NCBI RefSeq assembly: GCF_006438925.1
Contig: NZ_RCZA01000005.1
Location: 372,001 to 436,000, forward strand
Direction of reading: 5' to 3'
From: Pseudomonas mandelii
GTDB lineage: Bacteria > Pseudomonadota > Gammaproteobacteria > Pseudomonadales > Pseudomonadaceae
DNA length: 64,000 bases
Shown: piece after piece, positions 18,084 through 27,379 of the stretch
Position numbering within the stretch: the stretch's first letter is position 1
Layout of the letters: every line of letters starts with the position of its first letter
Translations under genes and position numbers: made by a program
Notes under the pieces: model-generated
Told to the model about the DNA's origin: nothing
What the model saw: only the letters and a program-made list of their open reading frames with translations
The model's database searches: none

Positions 18084-18570
18084 ATGAATTTTGACGCGCA
18101 ACACCCGGATATCAGCAGCAAAACCCCCGGCAACTATGGTGCAACGGGGCCGCATCAATATGACCGTCTGAACCTGGCCGTCGGCCTGAACAGGAACGCA
18201 GCCTTGCAAAGTACATCGTGGGGACTGGGGCAGATCATGGGATTCAATTTTGCGCAGACCCGTTCGGCGGATGTCGAGGCGATGATCAAACGGATGGTCG
18301 TGTCTGAAAACGAGCAACTACGACGTGCGGCTCAGCGCGGCGTATCAGAAGTTCTCGTATGGCGGGACGCCGGACCTGAGAATTCGTATAGCGCAAACCT
18401 ATTTGACGTACCTGGGCTGGCATCTCGGCCCCGTCGACGGCATCGTCGGCAAACAGACCCGGGATGCGATGAATCTCTTTCAGGCACAAGAGCACCTGAA
18501 TATCACCACAGTGCTGGACGATGAAACGCTGGCGTGTATGCGCAGCCGGGTCGAAGCGTTGCCGCTCTGA
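18084..18570 (+). pseudogene. Decayed N-acetylmuramidase / peptidoglycan-binding protein
   Basis: Two frames together resemble an endolysin-like protein. Frame one (from 18084) reads DISSKTPGNY ... LQSTSWGLGQIMGFNF ... MVVSENEQL, the middle of an N-acetylmuramidase (DUF3380) domain. A second frame (about 18310-18570) resumes with NYDVRLSAAYQKF, the end of that domain, then a PG_binding_1 motif (LTYLGWHLGPVDGIVGKQT). The N-terminal part with the catalytic Glu and about 60 residues of the middle are gone, and the frame changes at the deletion joint, so no active enzyme is made. A good ribosome site (GAGGAGG, ATG 18077) opens only a 5-codon peptide. Confidence 0.75.
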
Positions 18571-18578
18571 CCCGGCTC

Positions 18579-19487
18579 CTAGAACACCGACCAGCCAATC
18601 CGCTGACTCAGCAACTCCAGCGCGGCCATGCCCGCGAGGGAGTTGCCGGCGGCGTTCAATTCCGGTGACCAGACGCACACCGTGAATTGCCCCGGCACTA
18701 CCGCGACAATCCCCCCGCCGACGCCGCTCTTGCCGGGCAAACCAACGCGATAGGCAAAGTTGCCGGCTTCATCGTAGAGGCCGCTGGTGGCCATGATCGA
18801 GTTGACTTGCTGGGTCTGGCGGGCGGTGAGGATCTGTTGACCGCTGTGCTTGCAGAAACCATCGTTGGCCAGAAAACAGAACGCCCGCGCCAGATCCACG
18901 CAGCTCATGCGCAGCGCGCAATGGCTGAAGTAACTGCGCAGCACCGCTTCGACGTCGTTGTGGAAATTGCCGAAAGACTGCATCAAATAAGCCATCGCAG
19001 CGTTGCGCGCGCGATGCTGGTATTCGGACTCGGCGACCTTGCCGTCCACCATGACTTGCGGGTTACCGGACAGCCGACGGACAAAGTCGCGCATCGACAG
19101 TGCCGGCGCGGCAAAGCGTGACTGGTTGATGTCGCAGATCACCAGCGCACCGGCGTTGATGAAGGGATTGCGCGGGCGCCCGCGCTCGAACTCCAGTTGC
19201 ACCAGCGAATTGAACGGTTGGCCGGAAGGCTCGTGACCCAGGCGCTTCCAAATGTCTTCGCCGGAATGCTCGATGGCCTGCACCAGGCTGAACACCTTGG
19301 AAATGCTCTGCACCGAGAACAGCGTATGGGCATCGCCGGCGCAATACAGTTCGCCGTCATTGCCATACACCGCGATGCCCAACTGATCGGCCGGCACCGT
19401 ACCGAGTGCGGGAATGTAGTCAGCCACCTTGCCCTGGCCGATCAGGGGACGAACTGCGTCAAGGATCTCGTTCAACAGCGCTTGCAT
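18579..19487 (-). CDS. glsB: Glutaminase
   Basis: Hydrolyses L-glutamine to glutamate and ammonia. The 302 residues from ATG 19487 match the usual length of bacterial serine-dependent glutaminases. The beta-lactamase-like active site is seen as [10 protein letters not shown] (Ser61-x-x-Lys64), with NPFINAGAL and the SGVGGG motif near residue 255. The frame stays open to a GTG at 19580, which would add 31 residues without homology; ATG 19487 is preferred although its ribosome site is weak. The gene sits 9 nt beyond the convergent muramidase remnant. Confidence 0.93.
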   Translation of the reverse strand: MQALLNEILDAVRPLIGQGKVADYIPALGTVPADQLGIAVYGNDGELYCAGDAHTLFSVQSISKVFSLVQAIEHSGEDIWKRLGHEPSGQPFNSLVQLEFERGRPRNPFINAGALVICDINQSRFAAPALSMRDFVRRLSGNPQVMVDGKVAESEYQHRARNAAMAYLMQSFGNFHNDVEAVLRSYFSHCALRMSCVDLARAFCFLANDGFCKHSGQQILTARQTQQVNSIMATSGLYDEAGNFAYRVGLPGKSGVGGGIVAVVPGQFTVCVWSPELNAAGNSLAGMAALELLSQRIGWSVF

Positions 19488-19588
19488 GCCGGGTTCCGAA
19501 GTCTCGCCCCATGGGATTGCGGGGACACAGACGCTAGACGCCACTGGTTGAGGCCGGATCACAGTTTTGTACTGTGCCACTGGCTACC

Positions 19589-19775
19589 TGTAGCAGCTGT
19601 CGAGCCTGCGAGGCTGCGTTCGGCTGCGAAGCAGTCGTGAAGTCAAGCGACTCGGTAGTTCAGGTAAATCGCGTGCACAGGGATTACGACTGCTGCGCAG
19701 CCGAACGCAGCCTCGCTGAGGCTCGACAGCTGCTACAGAGTTAAACGCAGCCTCGCAGGCTCGACAGCTGCTACA
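19589..19775. repeat. Cluster of three REP units
   Basis: One unit at 19589-19622 faces two inverted units ending at about 19737 and 19775, all of the TGTAGCAGCTGTCGAGCCT type seen at 14988-15111. The tandem right-hand copies suggest a REPIN that gained an extra unit. The glutaminase-to-hvfA interval (19488-19964) holds no gene. Confidence 0.85.
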
Positions 19776-19964
19776 GGACTGCGGGTTGGCTGAGCAATTT
19801 CAGGGTTATGTATCACTGTGTGTACAGCGCCCCTACCGACACACCCCGCCCCTAAAACCCCACCCCAAAGACACATCGCAGATACACCTGCTTGATGAAC
19901 TGTGCCTGTCGATTGGCCACGCCGATCAAAGCGCTCAACTCACTCAATGCTACGGAGTATCACC

Positions 19965-20168
19965 ATGTTCAAGCTCTCGACTTCTTCCTTGACCCTCGGC
20001 CTGATCATCGCTGGCGGCCTGGCCCTGTCCAACGTGGCTTCGGCCTCCGAGTCCGAAGCATTCAGCATGAAGCAACTGGCCCACGGCTACAGCCAGGTCC
20101 AGGCCGACACCGCGGAAAAACCGGCGGAAGGTAAATGTGGCGAAGGCAAGTGCGGCGCCGGCGAGTAA
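19965..20168 (+). CDS. hvfA: HvfA-like cysteine-motif RiPP precursor
   Basis: A 67-residue peptide with a Sec signal (LTLGLIIAGGLALSNVASA, cleavage near residue 27) and a C-terminal low-complexity core containing two EGKCG repeats (AEGKCGEGKCGAGE). This is the hallmark of HvfA/bufferin-type precursors, in which a DUF692 (MNIO) enzyme and its partner modify the EGKCG cysteines to oxazolone/thioamide groups that bind copper in the periplasm. GGAGT precedes ATG 19965. The DoxX partner follows 57 nt downstream, but no DUF692 or DUF2063 gene lies nearby, which is unusual. Confidence 0.8.
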   Translation: MFKLSTSSLTLGLIIAGGLALSNVASASESEAFSMKQLAHGYSQVQADTAEKPAEGKCGEGKCGAGE

Positions 20169-20225
20169 CCCTTTGCGTGGGGCATCGCGTTGCCCCACCT
20201 CCCTGACTGAACGGAGATCAAGCCC

Positions 20226-20741
20226 ATGACCACCTCACTCTCGTCGGCCGTGAAAGGCCTGCACCTGAACCTCGACCGTGCCGGTAGCTGGATCGCGCCA
20301 CTGACCCTGCGGGTGTTCCTCGCCTGGGAGTTCTTCGAATCAGGCCTGGAAAAATTCAATGGTGAAAACTGGTTCGCCGATATTCAGGACAGCTTCCCGT
20401 TCCCGTTCAACCACGTTCCGGCCACGCTGAACTGGGAACTGTCGATGTGGGCCGAACTGATCTGCGCCCTGGCCATACTGGTCGGCCTGGGAACGCGGAT
20501 CTCCGCAATCATTTTGATCGTGGTCACGGTCGTCGCGACCGCCGCCGTTCACTGGCCGGCTGATTGGTCTACATTGAGTGAGCTTGCTCAGGGTTACGCC
20601 ATCAGCAACAAGGGTCACGGCAACTTCAAACTGCCGCTGATCTACCTCGCGGCCTTTATGCCGTTGTTGCTCTCGGGTGCCGGCAAGCTCAGCCTCGATG
20701 CGCTGCTGGCTCGAGTCTTCTGGCGTCGCGATAACCGCTAA
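20226..20741 (+). CDS. DoxX-family membrane protein (HvfX-like)
   Basis: A 171-residue inner-membrane protein with about four transmembrane helices and the DoxX start [17 protein letters not shown]. DoxX-type proteins accompany HvfA precursors in copper-RiPP operons, where they are thought to assist maturation or the redox step. It is the second gene after the HvfA-like peptide, preceded by CGGAGAT. A Lys/Asn/His-rich loop ([13 protein letters not shown]) precedes the third helix, as in relatives. Confidence 0.85.
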   Translation: MTTSLSSAVKGLHLNLDRAGSWIAPLTLRVFLAWEFFESGLEKFNGENWFADIQDSFPFPFNHVPATLNWELSMWAELICALAILVGLGTRISAIILIVVTVVATAAVHWPADWSTLSELAQGYAISNKGHGNFKLPLIYLAAFMPLLLSGAGKLSLDALLARVFWRRDNR

Positions 20742-20791
20742 AACGCCAGGGACTCGATAACGTCCCTCGGTTCAATAGTGGAGCAATCGTC

Positions 20792-21415
20792 ATGAGTCTC
20801 ACCCTCTATGGTTTTGACGGCAGTACTTATGTGCGCACCGTAAAGATGCTGCTGGTGGAAAAAGACGCGGACTTCGACCAGGTGCAGGTCAACGTGATCA
20901 AAGGCGAGCCGCACCTGCCAGAGCATTTGGTGCGTCACCCTTTCGGCAAGGTGCCCGTCATTGACCATGACGGTTTCCGGGTGATCGAAACCGGCGCGAT
21001 CGTTGCCTACCTGGACGAAGTCCTGCCAGGTCCGTCAATCACCCCTGACAATGCCCACGACCGTGCGCGCACCCACATGGCCCAGGGCATTTATGATTCC
21101 TATGGCTACGGCAACCTTGTCCAAGTGTTCGGCTACCATCTTTTTCCTGACTTCATTGGCGGGCAGAATGAAGATTCGCGCCGCAAAGGGATCGAGAACT
21201 CGAAACGGGTGCTGCGCGAACTGATGAAAATAAAAGGCACCGATCCCTATATCGCTGGTCTAGAACCCAGCATCAGTGACTTTTACCTGGCACCAGGCTG
21301 TGCTTACATCGCGATGACCCCGGATGCACCGCAGGTATTTTCGGTGGACGGTTTCGACGGATGGTGGAAACGTATGCAGTCTCTGCCAAGCTTCAAGGCC
21401 ACGCAGCCGAAATAA
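20792..21415 (+). CDS. Glutathione S-transferase
   Basis: A 207-residue GST, second in this window. The thioredoxin-like N-domain has the STYVRTVKMLLVEK helix, cis-Pro in FGKVPVID and the ETGAIVAYLDE glutathione-binding segment. The C-domain ends with GWWKRMQSLPSF. It lies 50 nt after the DoxX gene and 36 nt before the dienelactone hydrolase on the same strand, so the three may be co-transcribed and serve detoxification. Substrate unknown. Confidence 0.9.
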   Translation: MSLTLYGFDGSTYVRTVKMLLVEKDADFDQVQVNVIKGEPHLPEHLVRHPFGKVPVIDHDGFRVIETGAIVAYLDEVLPGPSITPDNAHDRARTHMAQGIYDSYGYGNLVQVFGYHLFPDFIGGQNEDSRRKGIENSKRVLRELMKIKGTDPYIAGLEPSISDFYLAPGCAYIAMTPDAPQVFSVDGFDGWWKRMQSLPSFKATQPK

Positions 21416-21451
21416 GCTTCACCCCACTCACTTGCGAAGACAGGAGCCACC

Positions 21452-22150
21452 ATGAGCGTGACCACCCAATGGATCGAGATCGACAGCGCCGACGGTAAAT
21501 TCGGCGCTTACCTGGCGATTCCGCACACCCGCAAAGGCCCGGGGATCGTGCTGATCCAGGAAATCTTCGGCGTGAATGAACACATCCGCTCGGTCGCCGA
21601 ACAATACGCTGCCGACGGTTACCTGGTGATTGCACCGGATCTGTTCTGGCGCAGCGGCCACCGCATCGAACTGGGTTACGACGAGGCCGGCTGGAAACGC
21701 GCGGTCGAGTTGATGAACGCCACCGATGTTGGCAAGGCACAGACCGACATCGAACTGGCCATCGACGCCTTGAAAGCCCAGCCGGGTCTGGATGGCGGGA
21801 TCGCCTCGATTGGTTACTGCTTCGGTGGTTTGCTCTCGTACCACACCGCCGCCAATGGGCTGGTGGACGTGGCCATCGCCTATTACGGCGGCGGAATCCA
21901 GAATCAGCTGGACCGGGCCGATGAAATCGAAGTGCCGCTGTTGATGCACTTCGGTGAACAGGACAGCCACATCCCACTGGAAGCCGTGGAGAAAATCGCC
22001 GAGCGTTTCGATACCAACGATTACGTCGAAATTGTCGTGTACCCGGAGGCCGAACATGGCTTCAACTGCTCGCATCGCGACAGCTACAACCAGCGCGCAG
22101 CGGCTGAGGCCCATGGCAATACGTTGATCTTTTTGGGTCAGGAACTGTAA
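21452..22150 (+). CDS. Dienelactone hydrolase family protein
   Basis: A 232-residue cytosolic alpha/beta-hydrolase. The nucleophile is Cys123 in GYCFGG, as in carboxymethylenebutenolidase (ClcD/TcbE), with the conserved Glu in QEIFG, acid Asp in GEQDSHIP and His in EAEHGFN. True dienelactone hydrolases open 4-carboxymethylenebutenolide to maleylacetate in chlorocatechol degradation; no chlorocatechol genes are near, so the natural substrate here is open. CAGGAG precedes ATG 21452 and a strong terminator follows. Confidence 0.9.
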   Translation: MSVTTQWIEIDSADGKFGAYLAIPHTRKGPGIVLIQEIFGVNEHIRSVAEQYAADGYLVIAPDLFWRSGHRIELGYDEAGWKRAVELMNATDVGKAQTDIELAIDALKAQPGLDGGIASIGYCFGGLLSYHTAANGLVDVAIAYYGGGIQNQLDRADEIEVPLLMHFGEQDSHIPLEAVEKIAERFDTNDYVEIVVYPEAEHGFNCSHRDSYNQRAAAEAHGNTLIFLGQEL

Positions 22151-22162
22151 GGCCAGACGAGC

Positions 22163-22191
22163 AAAAGGGGACTTCCAAAGTCCCCTTTTTT
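22163..22191 (+). terminator. Rho-independent terminator (bidirectional)
   Basis: Stem AAAAGGGGACT/AGTCCCCTTTTT with a 5-nt loop between the convergent hydrolase and nitrilase genes; A- and T-tracts on both sides allow use in both directions. Confidence 0.92.
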
Positions 22192-22202
22192 GTGTCTGCA
22201 GT

Positions 22203-23177
22203 TTAACGACTGATTTCTTCCACGGTATCGGTCACCGCCGGCTTCGGATGTGCACTGCGTTCATGCACATGGCTCGTCGGTGTACGGTCGATCAGCAGAC
22301 TCAGCAGTTCCGGGCGGCTGTAGTGACCACGGGAATCCATCATGCGTTTGCGCTTGTCGATCAGGCCCATGTCGAGATCGACGATCACCTCACCTTCGCC
22401 TTCGGTCAGCGAGCCCAGCACTACGCCGTCCGGGCTGATGATCGCGGTAAAGCAACCACCGGAAATCGGGCCAATGGGGCAACCGGTGTCGGCCATGATT
22501 TGCGCCTGTTGTTCAGGGTTCAGCCAGGCGGTGGAGTTGACCACGAAGCATGCCGATTCCAGCGCGTGTTGGCGGATGCTGACTTCCATTTGCGAGGTGA
22601 ACAGCGGGCCGGCAAACGACCCCGGGTACATCGACGCGTGAATCTGCTCGCCGTCGGCCATCAAGGCGTAACGGGCCAGCGGGTTGTAATGTTCCCAGCA
22701 CGCCAATTGGCCGATGCGCCCTACCGCGCTGTCGGTGGCGCGCAGGCCGGAGCCGTCGCCCATGCCCCAGATCATGCGTTCGTGATAAGTCGGGGAAATC
22801 TTGCGGCGATGCTGAATCAGGGTGCCGTCGGCATCGAACAACAACTGCGCGTTGTACAGCGTGCCGCCGTCACGTTCATTGACGCCGATGGACACCACCA
22901 TGCCGGCCTGTCTGGCGGCGGCGCCGATGGCCTCGGTAGCAGCCGAAGGGACAGTGATGGCCTGATCCAGCAGTTTCAGGTGTTCAGCCGCCATTTCGAA
23001 AGGCGACTGAACGAACGAGAAGTAAGGGTAGTAAGGCACGATGGTTTCCGGGAACACGGCGAACTGCACGCCCTGCTCGCCGAGTTCGAGAATCTTCTGC
23101 ACCACTTTATCGACGGTGCCTTCACGGCTGTAAAGAACGGGACTGATTTGGACGGCGGCGGCTTTTACGAGGGTCAT
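22203..23177 (-). CDS. Nitrilase (Nit6803-like)
   Basis: A 324-residue enzyme hydrolysing nitriles to carboxylic acids and ammonia. The catalytic triad is Glu44 ([15 protein letters not shown]), Lys126 ([11 protein letters not shown]) and Cys160 ([15 protein letters not shown]). Overall it strongly resembles the cyanobacterial Nit6803 aliphatic nitrilase (Nit1 subfamily). Nit1 genes usually sit in a conserved Nit1C cluster with radical-SAM, GNAT and AIR-synthase genes; none of these is here. Instead a GlxA-type regulator lies just upstream on the same strand. Physiological substrate unknown. Confidence 0.92.
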   Translation of the reverse strand: MTLVKAAAVQISPVLYSREGTVDKVVQKILELGEQGVQFAVFPETIVPYYPYFSFVQSPFEMAAEHLKLLDQAITVPSAATEAIGAAARQAGMVVSIGVNERDGGTLYNAQLLFDADGTLIQHRRKISPTYHERMIWGMGDGSGLRATDSAVGRIGQLACWEHYNPLARYALMADGEQIHASMYPGSFAGPLFTSQMEVSIRQHALESACFVVNSTAWLNPEQQAQIMADTGCPIGPISGGCFTAIISPDGVVLGSLTEGEGEVIVDLDMGLIDKRKRMMDSRGHYSRPELLSLLIDRTPTSHVHERSAHPKPAVTDTVEEISR

Positions 23178-23280
23178 GGCGGTGATCTCAGTGAGAAATG
23201 GGCTTCAACGAGATCAAAATTACGCCAATAATATTTAGACTGAAATGTCGAATACACCACCTTTTAGGACATCACGAACG

Positions 23281-24213
23281 TTAGCCACGATTGGCGCGTT
23301 GAATGACCTGCGGTGGCTGGCCAAATGCACGGATAAAAGCCCGACGCATCCGCTCCCGATCGCCAAAACCGGTATCGGTCGCCACCACATCGATGGGGTG
23401 CCGACCGGTTTCCATCATCAAACGCGCCGCTTCCACCCGCAGGTTTTCGATAGCCTTGGCCGGTGATTGGCCGGTTTCGGCATGGAACACGCGGCTGAAT
23501 TGCCGAGGGCTGAGGTTGGCGGCGCTGGCCAGTTCCTCGACCGACAGCGCGGACTTCAGGTTCTGTTTGGCATAGGCCAACGCGGCCTGGATACGATCGG
23601 TCTTGGGCTCCAGTTCGAGCATCACCGAAAACTGCGACTGCCCTCCCGCGCGCCGGTGGTACACCACCAATTGCCGGGCAACCCGCCGCGCCACCTCCGC
23701 GCCCAGATCCTTTTCCACCAGCGCCAGCGCCAGATCGACGCAGGCGCTCATGCCCGCGGCCGTCCAGATGTTGCCGTCGTTGATGAAGATCCGGTCTTCC
23801 TCGACCTTCACCTTCGGATACGCCTTCTGCAGCGCCGGTGCATGACACCAGTGAGTGGTCGCCCGTCGACCGTCCAGCAAACCGGCCTCGGCCAGCGCAA
23901 TGGCGCCCGTGCAGATAGAGCCCAGACGCCGGGTGGTCCGGCTCGCGTTGCGCAAAAACGCCACCATGCCCGGTGATACCGGACGGATCAGGTTGTCGCC
24001 CATCACCAACAGTGTGTCGAACGAGCGCTGGTCGAACGCCGAGGTTTCCACGCCAAACCCGGCGGAGGTCTGCACCGTGCCGCCGCGCTCGGACAGCAAG
24101 GCAATGTTGTACGCCGGTTCGTCGGTGGCCATGTTGGCCAACTCGAACGTGGCGCACATGGCCAGGCCCAACACCTGAAACCCCGGGTAAACGATGAGTC
24201 CGATTGTGTGCAT
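23281..24213 (-). CDS. GlxA-family AraC-type transcriptional regulator
   Basis: A 310-residue regulator with an N-terminal DJ-1/PfpI-like sensor domain (about 1-180; SICTGAIALAEAGLLDGRRATTHW region) and a C-terminal AraC helix-turn-helix pair (about 210-305; VEELASAANLSPRQFSRVFHAETG, then VATDTGFGDRERMRRAF). GlxA-type proteins of pseudomonads (GbdR, ArgR, CdhR) sense amino-acid-like nitrogen compounds. It is encoded 103 nt upstream of the nitrilase on the same strand and probably controls it (inference). ATG 24213 gives the conserved MHTIGLIVYPGF start. Confidence 0.9.
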   Translation of the reverse strand: MHTIGLIVYPGFQVLGLAMCATFELANMATDEPAYNIALLSERGGTVQTSAGFGVETSAFDQRSFDTLLVMGDNLIRPVSPGMVAFLRNASRTTRRLGSICTGAIALAEAGLLDGRRATTHWCHAPALQKAYPKVKVEEDRIFINDGNIWTAAGMSACVDLALALVEKDLGAEVARRVARQLVVYHRRAGGQSQFSVMLELEPKTDRIQAALAYAKQNLKSALSVEELASAANLSPRQFSRVFHAETGQSPAKAIENLRVEAARLMMETGRHPIDVVATDTGFGDRERMRRAFIRAFGQPPQVIQRANRG

Positions 24214-24339
24214 GGTGGCTGCTTCTTTTGACCTTAAAGGTGGCGCGACTGATTTTACCGCCACTGACTTTGCACTGAACTCCTTTATTGGGTCTATACA
24301 TAACTGTAATCAGTTGGCCGAGAACAAGAGGCACAGGCC

Positions 24340-24969
24340 ATGGACAACAAGGGTTCTGGCACTAACCTGGCTTTCTGGCTGCCAGGCAGTGCGGTCATCC
24401 TGAGTCTGGTGGTATCGATGTTCGCCCTCAACCGCGAACCGTTCCTTGAACCGCGGCCGATCGGTGCACAGTTCCAGGCGCAACTGCCCATCGAAGCCCG
24501 GTTATGGCAAGACCCTTTCGACGCGGTCGAGCGTTATCGCAAGAAGCTCACCGACAGCAAGAACCCGGATGCCGAGCATGTTTGCAGCCCTGATCTTTCT
24601 CCCCTGGCCGGTGAAAAGCCGGCTCCCGACATCATGGTGGCGCTGGTCGAAGGCGGCCCTTACGCCGACGAAGTCGAGCGGCGTCGGCGCATTCGTTATG
24701 CGCTGCTCGCAGGGTTCAAGAATTCCCACCGGGTGCCGGATCAGGAGCAATACATCCATTGCTTGAGACTCGCCGCCAACCTGTCGCTGGATGCTCCGCA
24801 GCAAGCCGCTTTCGTCGACGCGCCTTATGAAGTGTTCGTCTCCAACCCCTTCGATCCACCGACGGCACTTGAGGGCGCGCCACCGCCGCCTGACCGAACG
24901 ATTGTGTTCTGGTTCAAACAGGACGCACTTGGCTCAACGCCACTGCAATCGCTCGAAACGCTACGCTAA
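24340..24969 (+). CDS. Truncated hypothetical membrane-anchored protein
   Basis: The 209-residue product has one N-terminal membrane helix (AFWLPGSAVILSLVVSMFALN) and a soluble part with no known domain. Beyond the stop, a second frame reads YAKDPLIKALLLSLTGIGG and ends in ALNYAKF at 25057, which looks like the hydrophobic C-terminus of the same original protein. The joint near 24960 therefore seems to be an internal deletion with frame loss, leaving an N-terminal stub. It may still be made but is probably non-functional. Confidence 0.6.
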   Translation: MDNKGSGTNLAFWLPGSAVILSLVVSMFALNREPFLEPRPIGAQFQAQLPIEARLWQDPFDAVERYRKKLTDSKNPDAEHVCSPDLSPLAGEKPAPDIMVALVEGGPYADEVERRRRIRYALLAGFKNSHRVPDQEQYIHCLRLAANLSLDAPQQAAFVDAPYEVFVSNPFDPPTALEGAPPPPDRTIVFWFKQDALGSTPLQSLETLR

Positions 24970-25158
24970 AGACCCGCTGATCAAGGCGCTGCTGCTGTCG
25001 CTGACCGGTATCGGCGGCTCGGCCATTGTCGATGCGTTGAACTATGCGAAGTTCTAGCAGCAACGCGTATTGCATTTTCCACGACCGAAGCGGGCCTCCT
25101 GACGCTCACGAAAAAACGCCGAATAGTTCATGACCAAAAGCGTCGACGAACACAAAAC

Positions 25159-25312
25159 CTGTGGCGAGGGGGCTTGTCGGACCGCCGCACCGCCCCGTTG
25201 GGTCGCGAAGCGACCCCCAGTGTTCGTTCAGACAAATCGAGTTGTCTGGATTTACGGCTGCTGCGCAGCCGAACGGGGCGGTGCGGCGGTCCGACAAGCC
25301 CCCTCGCCACAG
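25159..25312. repeat. REP pair (large inverted repeat)
   Basis: Arms of about 40 bp starting CTGTGGCGAGGGGGCTTGTC face each other, with an inner part rich in short dyads. This is a third REP type in the window. It fills most of the gene-free gap 25058-25396. Confidence 0.85.
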
Positions 25313-25396
25313 GGTGATCACCAGGCTCATATGAGTAGCCTATGCTTGATGTGTTGCCAGCCCCTGGTAGCCACATCGTGAAAGGAGGCGTTCGAG

Positions 25397-25882
25397 ATGC
25401 AACTCATCACGTTGAAAATCGATAAACCGGAAGTGACGAACTTCATTTTGGGTCAGACGCACTTCATCAAGTCCGTCGAGGACCTCCATGAAGCGTTGGT
25501 CAATGCCGTGCCAGGTATCCGCTTTGGCGTGGCCTTTTGCGAAGCTTCCGGCAAATGCCTGGTGCGCTGGTCCGGCACCGATACCGCCATGATCGAACTG
25601 GCCCGGAGCAATGCCCAAGCCATCGGTGCGGGCCATAGCTTCATCATTTTCCTCGACGATGGCTTCTATCCCGTAAACGTGTTGAACGCCGTCAAAATGG
25701 TTCCAGAGGTGTGCCGCATTTTTTGTGCAACGGCCAACCCGACTGAGGTGATTCTCGCCGAGACCGACCAAGGGCGAGCGATTCTGGGCGTGGTGGATGG
25801 CTACTGTGCCCGTGGCATTGAAGGCGAGGAAGACATCCTGTGGCGCAAGAACCTGTTGCGGCAGATCGGCTACAAACTTTGA
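25397..25882 (+). CDS. Adenosine-specific kinase (PF04008)
   Basis: A 161-residue protein of the archaeal/bacterial adenosine-kinase-like family formerly DUF355. Typical blocks are GIRFGVAFCEASGKCLVRWSG, AIGAGHSFIIFL, CRIFCATANPTEVI and GILGVVDG-like near residue 130. The family is proposed to use adenosine/AMP; activity in pseudomonads is unproven. A very strong AAAGGAGG lies 10 nt upstream. No operon partner. Confidence 0.88.
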   Translation: MQLITLKIDKPEVTNFILGQTHFIKSVEDLHEALVNAVPGIRFGVAFCEASGKCLVRWSGTDTAMIELARSNAQAIGAGHSFIIFLDDGFYPVNVLNAVKMVPEVCRIFCATANPTEVILAETDQGRAILGVVDGYCARGIEGEEDILWRKNLLRQIGYKL

Positions 25883-25901
25883 GCACCTTGCGTTATAACC
25901 G

Positions 25902-25929
25902 GGCGCTGAACATCACACTGTTCAGCGCC
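25902..25929. terminator. Stem-loop between convergent genes
   Basis: A 10-bp perfect stem (GGCGCTGAAC/GTTCAGCGCC) with an 8-nt loop between the kinase and dctA stops. No strong T-run, so terminator function is probable but not certain. Confidence 0.5.
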
Positions 25930-25936
25930 TCACACC

Positions 25937-27292
25937 TTACGCCTGAGAAGCTTTTTGGCGAGCTGGCAGCACGGAACCTGTTCCCAGCGCTGAGTGAGCA
26001 GAAATAACCTCTGCCTGAGCCGTCGCGGGTTTCTCCCCTTCGACCTCACCATTCAACGCCTTGTGCATTTTCACGGTGTCCAGCGCCCCGACCCATTTGG
26101 CAATGGCCATTGTCCCGACGCCATTGCCGATGGTGTTGGTGATCGCACGCGCTTCCGACATGAACCGGTCGACGCCCAACAGCAGCACCATGCCCGCCAC
26201 CGGAATGGTGCCAAGGGACGATAGCGTCGCAGCCAGAATGATGAATCCCGAGCCGGTGACACCGGCAGATCCCTTGGAGGTAAACATCAGCACGGCCAGG
26301 ACGATCAACTGATCCGTCAGGGTCAGCGGTGTGTTGGTGGCTTGCGCGATGAAGATGGCGGCGATGGTGTAGTAGATCGCCTGCCCGTCCGGGTTGAAGG
26401 TCAGGCCCGAGGGAATGATCAGACCGGCGACGGGTTTGGAAACACCGGCCTTTTCCATCTTGGAAATCATTTGCGGCAGCACCGATTCCGAAGAGCTGGT
26501 GCCCAGGACGGTGAACAGTTCTTCCTTGATGAATTTCAGAAACTTCCACAGGCTGAATCCGCTGTAGCGGCAGATCGGGCCCAGTACAAAAATCACGAAC
26601 ACAGCACAGGTCAGGTAGACACAGGCCATCAGCTTGCCGAGTGAGAACAGCGAGCCAAAGCCGTATTTGCCGATGGTAAAGGCAATCGCCCCGAAGGCGC
26701 CGATAGGTGCCAGACGCATGACCATGTTGACGATGCGAAACATGCCCTGCATCAGGCTGTCCAGCGTGTCGACGAACACCTTGGCACGAGGTCCGACATG
26801 CGCCAGGGCAACGCCCAGCAAAATGGAAAACAGCAATATTTGCAGCACGTTGCCCTTGGCGAAGGCATCCACGATGGTGTCGGGGATGATGTTCATCACA
26901 AAGTCCATGAACGACGCATGCTTCACGGCGCTGGTGTAGGTGGCCAGGCTGGACGTATCCAGCGTGGCGACATCGATGTTCATGCCGGCGCCGGGTTTGA
27001 ACACATCGACAACCACCAGGCCGACGACCAGCGCCAGGGTAGACACCACTTCGAAATAGATCAGCGCACGAAAGCCGACGCGCCCCAGCTCTTTCATGTT
27101 CTCCATGCGTGCGATGCCCGTGACCACCGTCAGGAAGATCACCGGGGCGAGGAGCATTTTGATCAGTTTGATGAACGCGTCGCCCAAGGGTTTGAGCGCT
27201 GTTCCGGTTTCGGGAACAAGCACGCCGACAATGGCGCCGAGGATCACGGCGATGAGCACTTGTACGTAAAGTTTGCCGAATATTCTTTTCAT
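25937..27292 (-). CDS. dctA: C4-dicarboxylate:cation symporter
   Basis: A 451-residue inner-membrane transporter of the DAACS/glutamate-transporter fold importing succinate, fumarate, malate and, given the neighbour, probably tartrate. The serine-rich loop [12 protein letters not shown], the [10 protein letters not shown] helix and the [20 protein letters not shown] re-entrant loop are signatures. It lies 87 nt downstream of ttuC on the same strand. A DctB/DctD pair or sigma-54 site, the usual control of dctA, is not visible here, so this copy is probably controlled by the divergent LysR regulator. Confidence 0.94.
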   Translation of the reverse strand: MKRIFGKLYVQVLIAVILGAIVGVLVPETGTALKPLGDAFIKLIKMLLAPVIFLTVVTGIARMENMKELGRVGFRALIYFEVVSTLALVVGLVVVDVFKPGAGMNIDVATLDTSSLATYTSAVKHASFMDFVMNIIPDTIVDAFAKGNVLQILLFSILLGVALAHVGPRAKVFVDTLDSLMQGMFRIVNMVMRLAPIGAFGAIAFTIGKYGFGSLFSLGKLMACVYLTCAVFVIFVLGPICRYSGFSLWKFLKFIKEELFTVLGTSSSESVLPQMISKMEKAGVSKPVAGLIIPSGLTFNPDGQAIYYTIAAIFIAQATNTPLTLTDQLIVLAVLMFTSKGSAGVTGSGFIILAATLSSLGTIPVAGMVLLLGVDRFMSEARAITNTIGNGVGTMAIAKWVGALDTVKMHKALNGEVEGEKPATAQAEVISAHSALGTGSVLPARQKASQA

Positions 27293-27379
27293 GACAGGGC
27301 CCTGATTTTTTATTGTTGTCAGGAAATGCCAAGGGGTCTGACCGGTGATCAGCTCCTTGGCGTTGTGCCGCCGCTTGAA

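Noticed and set aside
27293..27379. Sigma-54 promoter before dctA
   Set aside because: The best candidate (TTGGCATTTCCTGACA) lacks the GC doublet spacing of the TGGCAC-N5-TTGC consensus.
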